Shown: positions 22,756 through 30,526, counted from the first letter of the stretch. The stretch is 41,053 nt of DNA from Fimbriiglobus sp. (GCA_022841795.1 JALHQU010000039.1:1-41053), one strand, 5' to 3'. Notes: generated by a model not told the origin, from the sequence alone. Made by a program: numbers and translations.

Positions 22756-22968
22756 TCAGCCGATGGCGGCCGCGACCTGGGCGGCCAGTTGAGCGTTCCG
22801 TTCGGCGTACATCTGGGTGGTACTCACTCGGGCGTGGCCCAGGTACGACTGCGCCGCCTCCAACCCCTCTGCCTGCCTGACGAGGGTGCCGACCAGATGG
22901 CGGATCTGGTTCGGGTGCCACGACTGTAGCCCGTGCTGCTTGCACGCCCGGCAGATGGCGTAGGCGAG
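22756..22968 (-). pseudogene. relic of a tyrosine integrase (C-terminal fragment)
   Basis: Seventy residues before a TGA carry the last part of an integrase catalytic domain: QSWHPNQIRHLVGTLVRQAE, then SYLGHARVST and QMYAERNAQL. They include the HxxxxR pair, the LGH His and the Tyr nucleophile. They align directly with the C-termini of integrases 1-3. In frame just upstream of Leu there is a TGA (22969-22971), and the Arg/Lys half of the active site is absent, so this is a decayed remnant of a fourth, older element. It lies about 130 bp from the end of integrase 2, in the same orientation. Confidence 0.85.
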
Positions 22969-23096
22969 TCAGAAGGCGATCGATCTACCGCCGGACCACA
23001 TCGGTGGACATGTCGCACCTCACGCCAGAGAGGTCCGCTGGGACGGGGCTGAATGCCCATGAGCCGTCACAACCGCCGTCCCCGTGCCGGTAGCCG

Positions 23097-24398
23097 TTAA
23101 CCCATTTCCAGGCTCACCTTCGTGGCGAGCGTCTGATCCCGCTCGGCGTACACCTGGGTCACGTCGGCCTTGCTGTGCCCCAGCGCCACCTGCGCCGCTT
23201 CCAGCCCGTACCGCTGCCGCACCTGCGTGGCGTGGGCGTGTCGCAGTTGGTTCGGGTGCCAGTGGTGCGCCTGACGCCAGCCGGCCACTTCCTTCTGCTG
23301 CTCCGCAGACAATCGCGTCCACCACACCGATTCCGTTTCACCCGTCCGCCGGGCGAGCGGGGCGGGTAGCGGGAACGCCTTCTCACACGCCCGCCCCACC
23401 GCCCGGCCGTAGCTCGTCACCGTGTACCTGGCGGCCGGCACCCGCTCCGGCTTCGTCTTGCGGACCGTCCGGTTCCGCTCCGTGTGCGACCGATACCGCG
23501 GGGTCTGGCGGCGGGCCGCTCGCTCGGCGTGCAGGTCGGCCACCACCCGCCGCGGGGAGAAGAAGTAGTCGGTCGGGTCGGCCGGGGTGAACGGGGTGAG
23601 TTCGGCCTGCGCCTTCGGCCCGAGGGTGATGACCCGCGCCTTCCCGCGGTGCTTCGTCTTGTACTGTGGCGGGACGAACTTCCACACCGGACCGCCGGTG
23701 TCGAGGTCGGCCGGGCGGAGTTGGCACACCTCCCCCGGCCGCATCCCGGTGAGCCGCTGCACCCGCACCATCGCGGCCACCGCCGGGCGGAGGAACGACA
23801 GGGTGGCGTCCACCACGGTATCTTCTACCGGCTCGATCGGGTCCGTTTCGCGGGCGGCGGTGCGGCCCGCCTGTAGCCCCGGCACGGCGGCGAGAGCTTG
23901 CAGTACGGCCGGCGGCACCAGTTCGTTCTCCACCCCCCACCTGAACGCCCGCCGGATGCGGCCGACCCGCTGGTTGATGAGCTTCCGCGACCACCCGGCC
24001 GCGATCATCTGCTCCCGCACCGCTTTGAGCGCCAGCGGGCCGAACTCGCTCGCCGGCGTGTGCCCGTACAGGTGCCGCAGCAGGCGGAACGTCTGGGCGA
24101 ACTGCGGCAGTTCGTTCGTCGGGCTGCCGTCCGCCCGGCGGTAGTGCCCATCGGCGAACTGCCAGAACCCGAGCAGCAGTTCGTTCACCGTGATGTCCTT
24201 CGCCCGCGTCGCGGGCGTCGCCACGGCCGACGGGACGGGGGCGACGACGAGTTCGGCCAGGAGGCGAGCGTACTCGGCCCGGCTTTCGGGGGAGTCGTAC
24301 TTGCCGAGCGTCACCCACGCCCCGTTGAGCCAGCAGCGGGCGGTGCCGGACGGGGAGTGCAGGCGGTAGGTGGGGACGGAGTTCTTCGGGCGGGCCAT
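23097..24398 (-). CDS. tyrosine recombinase (integrase 2), likely the island's own
   Basis: A 433-residue phage-type integrase. Catalytic residues: Arg220 (TGMRPGEV), a Lys in the beta-hairpin (YKTKHRGK), His381/Arg386 (HPNQLRH), His408 (ALGHS) and Tyr417 (VYAERD). The N-terminal arm-binding region starts MARPKNSVPTYRLHS, followed by the core-binding helices (about 65-160). ATG at 24398 is chosen from alignment with the sister genes; the open frame reaches 24461 but would run through the palindrome. It sits at the right end of the 20-kb island, next to the tRNA-Phe repeat at 24503. Its upstream palindrome shares the 10-mer TTTCCGGGTA with the island's left end. Together this makes it the best candidate for the enzyme that moved the island. 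Confidence 0.93.
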   Translation of the reverse strand: MARPKNSVPTYRLHSPSGTARCWLNGAWVTLGKYDSPESRAEYARLLAELVVAPVPSAVATPATRAKDITVNELLLGFWQFADGHYRRADGSPTNELPQFAQTFRLLRHLYGHTPASEFGPLALKAVREQMIAAGWSRKLINQRVGRIRRAFRWGVENELVPPAVLQALAAVPGLQAGRTAARETDPIEPVEDTVVDATLSFLRPAVAAMVRVQRLTGMRPGEVCQLRPADLDTGGPVWKFVPPQYKTKHRGKARVITLGPKAQAELTPFTPADPTDYFFSPRRVVADLHAERAARRQTPRYRSHTERNRTVRKTKPERVPAARYTVTSYGRAVGRACEKAFPLPAPLARRTGETESVWWTRLSAEQQKEVAGWRQAHHWHPNQLRHAHATQVRQRYGLEAAQVALGHSKADVTQVYAERDQTLATKVSLEMG

Positions 24399-24417
24399 CG
24401 CGGGGGTGCTCCGGAAG

Positions 24418-24443
24418 GGTTTCCGGGTAGTTACCCGGAAACC
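24418..24443. promoter_or_regulatory. perfect palindrome upstream of integrase 2
   Basis: GGTTTCCGGGTA-GT-TACCCGGAAACC, 12-bp arms, ending 20 bp before the start codon. A second, overlapping dyad (CCGGAA-GGGT-TTCCGG, 24411-24426) has the same GGAA/TTCC core as the palindromes of integrases 1 and 3. Candidate arm-type or operator site. Confidence 0.7.
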
Positions 24444-24502
24444 AGCCTCTTCCGGCCGCACCTCCGAACGTCGAAGGGTAAGCGAAAACTGCTTCAGCCG
24501 AT

Positions 24503-24558
24503 GGGTTTTCGTCGAGTGGGCAGTCCCGGGGTTGAACCGGGGACCTAGCGATTTTCAG
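24503..24558 (-). repeat. tRNA-Phe 3'-half direct repeat, right copy (att2)
   Basis: Identical over 56 bp to 4465-4520. Here the 5' strand of the anticodon stem is also present (TCGCT at 24559-24563, pairing as AGCGA), so the anticodon arm is complete. The D arm and 5' acceptor strand are still missing: no GGGCAGT-like sequence lies at the expected distance to the right. It is therefore again a 3' fragment, not a working tRNA gene. Position next to integrase 2 marks it as the right junction of the island. Confidence 0.85.
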
Positions 24559-24925
24559 TCGCTCGCACCGGCGGCGGTCAAGATTGAAGTGGCAGGACGT
24601 GGACGGTCGCACGCTCGAAGATGTTACGGCGGCGCGCCAACTACGATAGGCCCGCCGGCCACTCGGAGACCGTCGGTGGGGTTCCGACGGCAGGAATCGG
24701 CCCGATCACCAACGCCGATCGGCTGGTCACCAACTCGACCACTCCGGTGGCGGCATGTGTTTTGGGCGGATCGCGAACAAGTGGCGTGACCGGCTTCGCC
24801 TACATGTTCGGTGGTTCGGACAACAGACGCCTGCACGGGGCTGGGTTGAGATCGTCCGGCCACGCTCAAACAGGTGCCGACCGCCGCGGCGGGGCGAGGG
24901 CCCTGGCTCCTTCGTCCCCGAGCCG
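24559..24925. other. gene-free stretch between att2 and integrase 3
   Basis: About 370 bp with no convincing gene. Short open frames exist on both strands, but their residues are Arg/Pro/Gly-rich, as in non-coding GC-rich DNA. I looked for a tRNA-Asn 3' fragment that would mark the left end of integrase 3's element and did not see one. Probably the eroded remains of that element. Confidence 0.5.
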
Positions 24926-26263
24926 TCAACCGATCTGCTTGGCCACCGTCGCCGCCAGGGCGTCGTTCCGCTCGGCGTACACCTGCGTCACGTCGGCCTT
25001 GGTGTGGCCGAGCACCACTTGAGCGGCTTCCAGCCCACATAGCCGCCGCACCTCCGTCGCCCGCAGGTGGCGAAGTTGGTTCGGGTGCCACGTCTGCACC
25101 CCGGCTTTCACCGCCGCCCGCTCGACCGCGTGGTGCAGTGCCTCCGGGTTGTACTCCGTCCGGGGCACCACCTTCGGGTTGGCCTTCTTCCGACTCACCT
25201 GGCACGGGGTGACCTTCGACTTCCTGTTCTTCCGCATCTCGGCGAACCGCTCCAGCCGGTCCCGTGCCGGGTCGAACAGCGGGGTGGCGGGGGCGGTCAC
25301 GTACCCGGCGACGACCACCACCGGTCGGTCCAGATCGCGGAGAAGGGCGGCGTCGACCGGCCGGTGGTGCCGCTCGTATTCGGCGGCGGCGGCCAGCCGC
25401 TGGACCGGGTGGGTCGGGTCGAACTGGCCGACCGGCGCGGGCACGCGGCCGGCCAGGAAGCGGAGCAAGGCGGCTTGCCCGTTCGGGCCGATGACGATGG
25501 ACCGCCCCTTACCGTGGTGCCGGGTCTTGTGCCGGCCCGGGCGGTACACCCACAATTCGCCGGTTCGGTCCAGCTCGTTCAGGGTGACACCGCACGCCTC
25601 GCCCGGCCGGCAGCCGGTGAACCGCATGAATTCGACGATCGCCCGCGGCACCCGTGGCAGATAGGGCAGGGCGGCCAGGTAATCGGCCTCCGTCACCGGC
25701 TGCACCGGCGCCGTCTCCCGCGCCTCCGTCCGTCCGGCCTGAAGGCCACCGACCGCCTTCAGTCCCTCGTACACCGCAGCGGGCACCAGTTCCTCCCCGG
25801 CGGCCCACTTGAATACGTGCCGCAGCCGCCCGACCTGCTTGTTCACCTGCCGCCGGCACCACCCCATCTCGACCATCCGCTTCCGCACCGCCTTCAGGGC
25901 GAGCGGGCCGAATTCGGCAGCCGGAACGTGCCCGTGGGTCTCTCGCGCGACCCGCAGTGCCAGCTTGTAGTTCTTCAACTCGGTCGTGATCGTGCCGTCC
26001 GGCCGGCGGTAGTGCTGCTCGGCGTGCCGCAGGAACGCGAGGAACAGCTCGTTCAGGGTGACCCCGTCGGTGCGACCGGCCGGGCGGCCGGCGGCCAGCT
26101 CGGCCACCAGGCGGGCGTGCTCCCGCCGGCTCTCGGGCGAGTCATACCGGCCGAGGGAGACGGTCCGCTTCCGCCCGCTGACCGGGTCGTAGTAGTCGGA
26201 GACCGCTTGGCCGGACTGGGAGTGAAGTCGGTAAGTCGGGATCGGGTTGCGTTTGCGGGGCAC
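24926..26263 (-). CDS. tyrosine recombinase (integrase 3), next to tRNA-Asn
   Basis: A 445-residue integrase of the same subfamily as integrases 1 and 2. Catalytic residues: Arg219 (TGCRPGEA), Lys246 (HKTRHHGKG), His393/Arg398 (HPNQLRH), His420 (VLGHT) and Tyr429 (VYAERN). Between the Lys and the HxxR box it carries a longer, partly different insert (about 275-375) with RDLDRPVVVVAGYVTAPATP. The start is a GTG (26263; VPRKRNPIPTYRLHS). The gene points away from an intact tRNA-Asn 110 bp upstream, with the palindrome and AAGC/GCTT hairpin in between. This is the arrangement left by an element inserted into the 3' end of that tRNA. The rest of its element is hardly recognisable. Confidence 0.92.
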   Translation of the reverse strand: MPRKRNPIPTYRLHSQSGQAVSDYYDPVSGRKRTVSLGRYDSPESRREHARLVAELAAGRPAGRTDGVTLNELFLAFLRHAEQHYRRPDGTITTELKNYKLALRVARETHGHVPAAEFGPLALKAVRKRMVEMGWCRRQVNKQVGRLRHVFKWAAGEELVPAAVYEGLKAVGGLQAGRTEARETAPVQPVTEADYLAALPYLPRVPRAIVEFMRFTGCRPGEACGVTLNELDRTGELWVYRPGRHKTRHHGKGRSIVIGPNGQAALLRFLAGRVPAPVGQFDPTHPVQRLAAAAEYERHHRPVDAALLRDLDRPVVVVAGYVTAPATPLFDPARDRLERFAEMRKNRKSKVTPCQVSRKKANPKVVPRTEYNPEALHHAVERAAVKAGVQTWHPNQLRHLRATEVRRLCGLEAAQVVLGHTKADVTQVYAERNDALAATVAKQIG

Positions 26264-26281
26264 GGGCCACCTCCGGGGAAA

Positions 26282-26297
26282 CGCGGAAGGTTCCGCG
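26282..26297. promoter_or_regulatory. perfect palindrome upstream of integrase 3
   Basis: CGCGGAA-GG-TTCCGCG, 7-bp arms, ending 19 bp before the GTG start. Shorter than the palindromes of integrases 1 and 2 but with the same GGAA/TTCC centre and the same distance to the gene. Confidence 0.6.
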
Positions 26298-26374
26298 ATA
26301 TCCCAGGGTTCGGCGCCGCACTCTCGACCGGCGAGAGGTAAGCCAAAGTGCTTCGGCGGAAGGGTTTCGGTCAG

Positions 26375-26446
26375 CTCCCCCGGTAGGATTCGAACCTACG
26401 ACCCGCCGGTTAACAGCCGGCTGCTCTACCGCTGAGCTACAGGGGA
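26375..26446 (-). tRNA. tRNA-Asn (anticodon GTT)
   Basis: A complete 72-nt cloverleaf. Acceptor strands TCCCCTG and CGGGGGA, D arm GCTC-AGCGGTA-GAGC, anticodon arm GCCGG-CTGTTAA-CCGGC with GTT at the anticodon, a five-base variable loop, T arm GTAGG-TTCGAAT-CCTAC and discriminator G. CCA is not encoded (CTGA follows). It is the intact attachment-side tRNA next to integrase 3. Confidence 0.97.
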
Positions 26447-26532
26447 TCAACACACGGTTTATAGACCGCATCTGGTCTTAAGGCAAGGCCGGTCATTCAA
26501 TACCCGCTCTGGCCCGAACCCCGGAGTCGGCT

Positions 26533-27399
26533 ATGCGACTGGCGACCGTCCTCACCCCACACGGCCCGCGGGCGTGCCTCGCCGCCGGCGACCAGTTCAT
26601 CGACCTGCACGCCACCGACCCCGGCCTGCCCGCGTCGGTCAAGCAACTGCTCGCCGCCTCGCCGGAGGTGCGGAAGATCGCGGCCGAGGTCGGGAAGTCG
26701 CCGACCGCCGTGCGGTACGCGGCGAACGCGGTGAAGCTGCTGCCGCCGGTGCCGGACGCGGGCAAGGTGCTGTGCGTCGGGCTGAACTACGCCGACCACG
26801 CCAAGGAGGGGGGCAAGGAGATCCCGACCGAGCCGGTCATCTTCGCCAAGTACAGCAACACGCTCATCGGCCCCGGCGACCCGATTAAGCTGCCGAAGGT
26901 GGCCCAGAAGGTGGACTACGAGGCCGAGCTGGTGATCGTGATCGGCAAGCGGGGGAAGCACATCCCGAACGACCAGTCGGCGATGAGCTACGTCGGCGGG
27001 TACACCTGCGGGCACGACGTGTCCGCCCGCGACTGGCAGTTTCGCGGGGCGGAGAAGCAGTGGACGGTGGGCAAGACGTTCGACACGTTCGCCCCGACCG
27101 GGCCGGTGCTGGTGACGGCCGACGAGCTGACCGACCCGCACAGCCTCCGGGTGCAGCTGCGGCTGAACGGCACCACCATGCAGAACTCGAACACCAACCA
27201 GTTCATCTTCCCGGTGCCGCACATCCTGTGGTTCCTCTCGCAGGTGGTGACGCTCGAACCCGGCGACCTGATCTTCACCGGCACCCCGCCGGGGGTGGGC
27301 ATCTCGCGGACCCCGCAGGTGCTGCTCAAGCCGGGCGACGTGACCGAGGTGGAGATCCAGGGCATCGGCGTGCTGAAGAACCCGGTGGTGGCGGAGTGA
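26533..27399 (+). CDS. fumarylacetoacetate hydrolase (FAH) family protein
   Basis: A 288-residue metal-dependent hydrolase/decarboxylase/isomerase. After a 70-residue N-terminal extension the FAH fold begins at KVLCVGLNYADHAKEGGKEI. The Mg/Mn ligands are the two Glu of DYEAELVIVIGK and the Asp of GHDVSARDWQ. The signatures FDTFAPTGPVLV and IFTGTPPGVG follow. This branch covers 2-hydroxyhepta-2,4-diene-1,7-dioate isomerase, fumarylpyruvate hydrolase and oxaloacetate decarboxylase-like enzymes, and the substrate cannot be decided here. It is the first ordinary chromosomal gene past the tRNA-Asn. Seven base pairs separate it from the next gene, suggesting co-transcription. Confidence 0.92.
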   Translation: MRLATVLTPHGPRACLAAGDQFIDLHATDPGLPASVKQLLAASPEVRKIAAEVGKSPTAVRYAANAVKLLPPVPDAGKVLCVGLNYADHAKEGGKEIPTEPVIFAKYSNTLIGPGDPIKLPKVAQKVDYEAELVIVIGKRGKHIPNDQSAMSYVGGYTCGHDVSARDWQFRGAEKQWTVGKTFDTFAPTGPVLVTADELTDPHSLRVQLRLNGTTMQNSNTNQFIFPVPHILWFLSQVVTLEPGDLIFTGTPPGVGISRTPQVLLKPGDVTEVEIQGIGVLKNPVVAE

Positions 27400-27406
27400 C
27401 GCGGCG

Positions 27407-28423
27407 ATGAGCGACCCGGCGTCGGACGTGTCCGGCATGATCTGCGCCGGGGCCTGGGTCGCCGCAGGGGCGGTGCCGGTCGCCGTCGCCTGCGGGCTGT
27501 GGGTGCGGGTGAAGTCGGGGTCGGTGTGCCCCCGGTGGCGGCAGCCGCGGTTCGTGTGGCCGGGGCCGCTGATCCTCGCGTTGTTCGTCCTATCAATGTT
27601 CCTCCCGCAATTCCTGATGCTGCTCGCCGACGCCGGCGGGCTGTTCGCCGCTCTCTACCCGAACGGGTTCCCACAACTGCCGGCCGGCTCGTCCGAGGAC
27701 GACGCCCGCACTCTCGCCGCCAACCTCAAGGCCATGTGGGCGCGGCTGGCCTTCCTGCCGGTGTTGGTGGCGGCGGCGGTGGTGATGAGCCGGACCGACC
27801 CGCGGGCGGCCCTCGACCCGCGGTCAGGGGTGCGCGAGTTCCCGCGGTATTTCGCGCTGGGCACGCTGGCGTTTCTCACGTTCGGGGTGGCGGCGTTCGC
27901 GCTGAACGTGCTGGTCGATTACGCGTTCCGGCAGTGGGGCGTGACGCCCGACGAACACATCCTGTCGAAAATGGGGCGGGACGGCGACGGCACGGGCGGG
28001 GTGCTGTTCGTACTTTCGGCGTGCGTGGCGGCCCCGGTGATCGAGGAGTTCCTGTTCCGCGGGCTGCTGGTGCCGTGGGCGGGCGGGCGGCGGCACCGGC
28101 CGTGGCTGTTGATGGGTTGGTCCGTGTTGGTGATCGTGATGGTGACTCGTCAGCCGGTCATGCCGCTCGTGTTCGTCGCCGTCCTCGCCGCGGGGCAGTT
28201 TCTGGTGAGGTGGCCGGGGAAGCGGACGGGGCGGGCGATCTGGTCGTCGTCGGCGCTGTTCGCCGCCGTCCACTCGGCGGTGTGGCCGAGTCCGATCGCC
28301 CTGTTCGTGCTGGCGCTCGGGCTGGGGTACGTCACCGCCCGCACGCGGAGTTGGATCCCGGCGGCGGTGGCGCACGGCCTGTTCAATTTGGTCAGCACTC
28401 TTTTCGTGTTCTCACGCGGCTAG
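27407..28423 (+). CDS. CPBP-family intramembrane metalloprotease
   Basis: A 338-residue polytopic membrane protein with about eight hydrophobic helices. The glutamic-protease motif of the CPBP/CAAX (Abi, Rce1-like) family is APVIEEFLFRGLLVPW, with the double Glu and Arg. The later HSAVW and HGLFNLV segments supply the two further conserved His. Such proteins cleave or process prenylated or membrane proteins, and many act in bacteriocin self-immunity or signalling; the substrate is not predictable. The start ATG lies 7 bp after the FAH gene. The last 12 bp overlap the convergent glycosyltransferase gene. Confidence 0.88.
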   Translation: MSDPASDVSGMICAGAWVAAGAVPVAVACGLWVRVKSGSVCPRWRQPRFVWPGPLILALFVLSMFLPQFLMLLADAGGLFAALYPNGFPQLPAGSSEDDARTLAANLKAMWARLAFLPVLVAAAVVMSRTDPRAALDPRSGVREFPRYFALGTLAFLTFGVAAFALNVLVDYAFRQWGVTPDEHILSKMGRDGDGTGGVLFVLSACVAAPVIEEFLFRGLLVPWAGGRRHRPWLLMGWSVLVIVMVTRQPVMPLVFVAVLAAGQFLVRWPGKRTGRAIWSSSALFAAVHSAVWPSPIALFVLALGLGYVTARTRSWIPAAVAHGLFNLVSTLFVFSRG

Positions 28424-29617
28424 TACATCCGGCCGACGCGCAGGCGACGTGTACTCGGCGGGGTGTCCAAGCACCTGGCGGTACACGGCGACGGTCTCGG
28501 CCGCGGCCCGCTCCCACGAATACTGGCCGGCGTGTTCGATCCCCTTCACCCGCAGGCGGGCGAGCAGGTCGTCTTCGGTTGCCACGCGGCCCATCACCTC
28601 CCGCCAACCGGCCACGTCCTCCGGCTCGACGAACCACCCGTGTCCGGCCAGCACCTCCTTCACCGCGTCGGCCGTTGATGCGATCACCCCGCCGCCGCAC
28701 GCCAGCATCTCCACCGGCGGGAACCCGAACCCCTCGTAGTACGACGGGTACAGCAGCACCCGCGCCGCCGCGTACAGGGCCGGCAGGTCGTCGGCGGACA
28801 CGTACCCGACGTGCCGCACGCCGGCCGGTTGGCCGACCTCGCTGAACAGCCGCTGTTCGTGTTCCGCCCGCCACCCCCACGGGCCGACGAGTACGAGCGG
28901 GCAGGCGGCGCGAACCGGCGGCGGCAGGTCGGCGAACGCCCGGATCACCGTGCCCAGGTTCTTCCGCGGCTCGATGGTGCCGACGCACAGGAAGAAGCGG
29001 TCCGGCAGGTCGTACTTCCGCCGCACGACTTCCACGGTTTCGGCCGGTTGCGGGACGAACTGCCGGCCGACCCCGTTGTACACCACCGACACCCGGTCCG
29101 GCGGGCAGCCGAGTTCGTCGATCAGCTCGCGGCGGACGGCGTGGGACACGACGATGACGTGCCGCGACCGGCCGAGTCCCCGCTGGAAGTGCCGCTGGTG
29201 CTGCTTCACCCGGTCGGCCGGGTGCCACTGCGGGTACTTCAGCACCGACAGGTCGTGGACCGTCACCACCGTTGGCAGGTGCGAGCGGAACGGCACGAAG
29301 TTCGGCTCGTGGTACAGGTCGAACCCGAAGGTCCGCGTGTACCCGGCGAAGTGCAGCCCACATGCCGCCTTCGCCGCCGCCACCAGGGTCGAGCGGACGG
29401 TACGCTTCACCCCGCCTGTCGAACGAGCCGGCGACGGTGCAGGGGAGTTCGACGGCCTCCGAAATCGGGCGACGGTCTGGGATGCGGTTCGGCCGGGGTA
29501 CAGGGTGAACTGGTCGGCGGGGAAGTGGGAACACAGGGCGGCGTACAGGTCGGCGACGTGGTGGCCGACGCCGGTCTTCGGCTTCAGCGCGGCGAGGCCG
29601 TTCAGCACCACCCGCAT
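28412..29617 (-). CDS. glycosyltransferase family 1/4 (GT-B fold)
   Basis: A 401-residue enzyme with the two Rossmann halves of GT-B glycosyltransferases. The N-terminal half begins MRVVLNGLAALKPKTGVGHH, with the Gly-rich acceptor loop. The C-terminal nucleotide-sugar half contains FLCVGTIEPRKNLGTVIRAF, then VLVGPWGW, LPALYAAARVLLYPSYYEGF and the GFPPVEMLACG motif whose Glu binds the sugar donor ribose. It transfers a sugar (often mannose or rhamnose) to a surface polysaccharide. It is last in a minus-strand run with a GT2 enzyme and an ABC exporter, three bp after the GT2 stop, so one operon for cell-surface glycan synthesis is likely. Confidence 0.92.
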   Translation of the reverse strand: MRVVLNGLAALKPKTGVGHHVADLYAALCSHFPADQFTLYPGRTASQTVARFRRPSNSPAPSPARSTGGVKRTVRSTLVAAAKAACGLHFAGYTRTFGFDLYHEPNFVPFRSHLPTVVTVHDLSVLKYPQWHPADRVKQHQRHFQRGLGRSRHVIVVSHAVRRELIDELGCPPDRVSVVYNGVGRQFVPQPAETVEVVRRKYDLPDRFFLCVGTIEPRKNLGTVIRAFADLPPPVRAACPLVLVGPWGWRAEHEQRLFSEVGQPAGVRHVGYVSADDLPALYAAARVLLYPSYYEGFGFPPVEMLACGGGVIASTADAVKEVLAGHGWFVEPEDVAGWREVMGRVATEDDLLARLRVKGIEHAGQYSWERAAAETVAVYRQVLGHPAEYTSPARRPDVLAA

Positions 29618-29620
29618 CGC

Positions 29621-30526
29621 TCACGCCTCCGAAAGTCTCCGGGCCAGCACCGCCGGGCACCGCCGCAGGTACGACCCGAACGCCCGCATCACGGCGAGCG
29701 CGTTCGGCCACCTGTATTTCGCCGCCGGGTGACGGAGCAGAGCGAACGCCACCGCCCGCGCCGCCCGCAGGAACAACCCGAGGCCGGCCGCAGTCGCCAT
29801 CAGCGGGTCGCCGTGTCGCAGGGCGACGAGCGCCCGGTTCCGCTCGCTGTAGAACCAGTACGTCGGCGAGTCGGTCGCCGCGCCGACCGCGTGCCGCACC
29901 ACCGCCCGCGGGGCGAACGCCACCCGCCGCCCTGCCTTCCGCCACCGCCAGCCGAACTCCAGGTCTTCGCAGTACAGGAACAGGTCGGGGTCGAACAACT
30001 CCACATCGGCGGGCACGGCCACCGCCGCCGCACACCCGGCGAACACCTCCCCGCCGCCCTCGTACCGCCCGTCGTCCGGTTGGCGGAACCCGCGGTCAGC
30101 CCCGCGGCCGTCGCGGGTCAGGAACAACCCCGCGCTGTTCAGCCGGGTCGGATCGTCCGCCAGGACCAGCTTGCACGCGATCACGCAGCCGGGGTTCTCG
30201 CCGATCGCCCGGTCCACCTCTTCCAGCCAGAACGGGTCGGGGATGGTGTCCGGGTTCAGCAGCACCACATACCCGCCGCGGGCGTGTTCAGCCGCCAGGT
30301 TGTTTCCGGCGGCGAACCCGTGATTCCGACCGGCCCGGATCAGCCGTACACCTGGGAATCGCTGATCGACCTCAGCCGCCGAGCCGTCGGCCGAGCCGTT
30401 GTCGAACACGATCACTTCGAAGCGGTCGGCGGGGAACGTTTGCTCGGCCAGGGCGGTCAGGCAGTGGGGCAGGTGGGCGGCCCCGTTGTAGTTGACGACC
30501 AGCACGCTCAGCAGGCGGTCACACAC
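29621..30526 (-). CDS. glycosyltransferase family 2 (rhamnosyltransferase-like)
   Basis: A 301-residue GT-A enzyme. It opens LLSVLVVNYNGAAHLPHCL and has the donor-binding DNGSADGSA loop, then AGRNHGFAAGNN, VVLLNPDTIPDP (the DxD-like metal site as NPDT), FAGCAAAVAV and LYCEDLEFGWR, whose ED pair is the likely catalytic base. The order matches WbbL/rhamnosyltransferase-type enzymes. The start is a GTG at 30526 that overlaps the end of the ABC ATPase gene by 8 bp, a sign of translational coupling. The C-terminal part has a hydrophobic amphipathic stretch (GLGLFLRAARAVAFALL) that may touch the membrane. Confidence 0.92.
   Translation of the reverse strand: MCDRLLSVLVVNYNGAAHLPHCLTALAEQTFPADRFEVIVFDNGSADGSAAEVDQRFPGVRLIRAGRNHGFAAGNNLAAEHARGGYVVLLNPDTIPDPFWLEEVDRAIGENPGCVIACKLVLADDPTRLNSAGLFLTRDGRGADRGFRQPDDGRYEGGGEVFAGCAAAVAVPADVELFDPDLFLYCEDLEFGWRWRKAGRRVAFAPRAVVRHAVGAATDSPTYWFYSERNRALVALRHGDPLMATAAGLGLFLRAARAVAFALLRHPAAKYRWPNALAVMRAFGSYLRRCPAVLARRLSEA

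Noticed and set aside
22757-22966. Tyrosine integrase relic as a working small gene
   Set aside because: It has only the C-terminal half of the active site and an in-frame stop immediately upstream.
24503-24580. Possible complete tRNA-Phe at the right repeat
   Set aside because: The anticodon and T arms and 3' acceptor are present, but no D arm or 5' acceptor strand (expected GGGCAGT) lies at the right distance.
24621-24925. Possible small genes between the right repeat and integrase 3
   Set aside because: No start signal, no recognisable motif, and residue composition typical of non-coding GC-rich DNA.
24926-26446. A second tRNA-Asn fragment marking the far end of integrase 3's element
   Set aside because: I looked left of integrase 3 for the T-arm/acceptor sequence and found none, so the element end is lost or outside what I could recognise.
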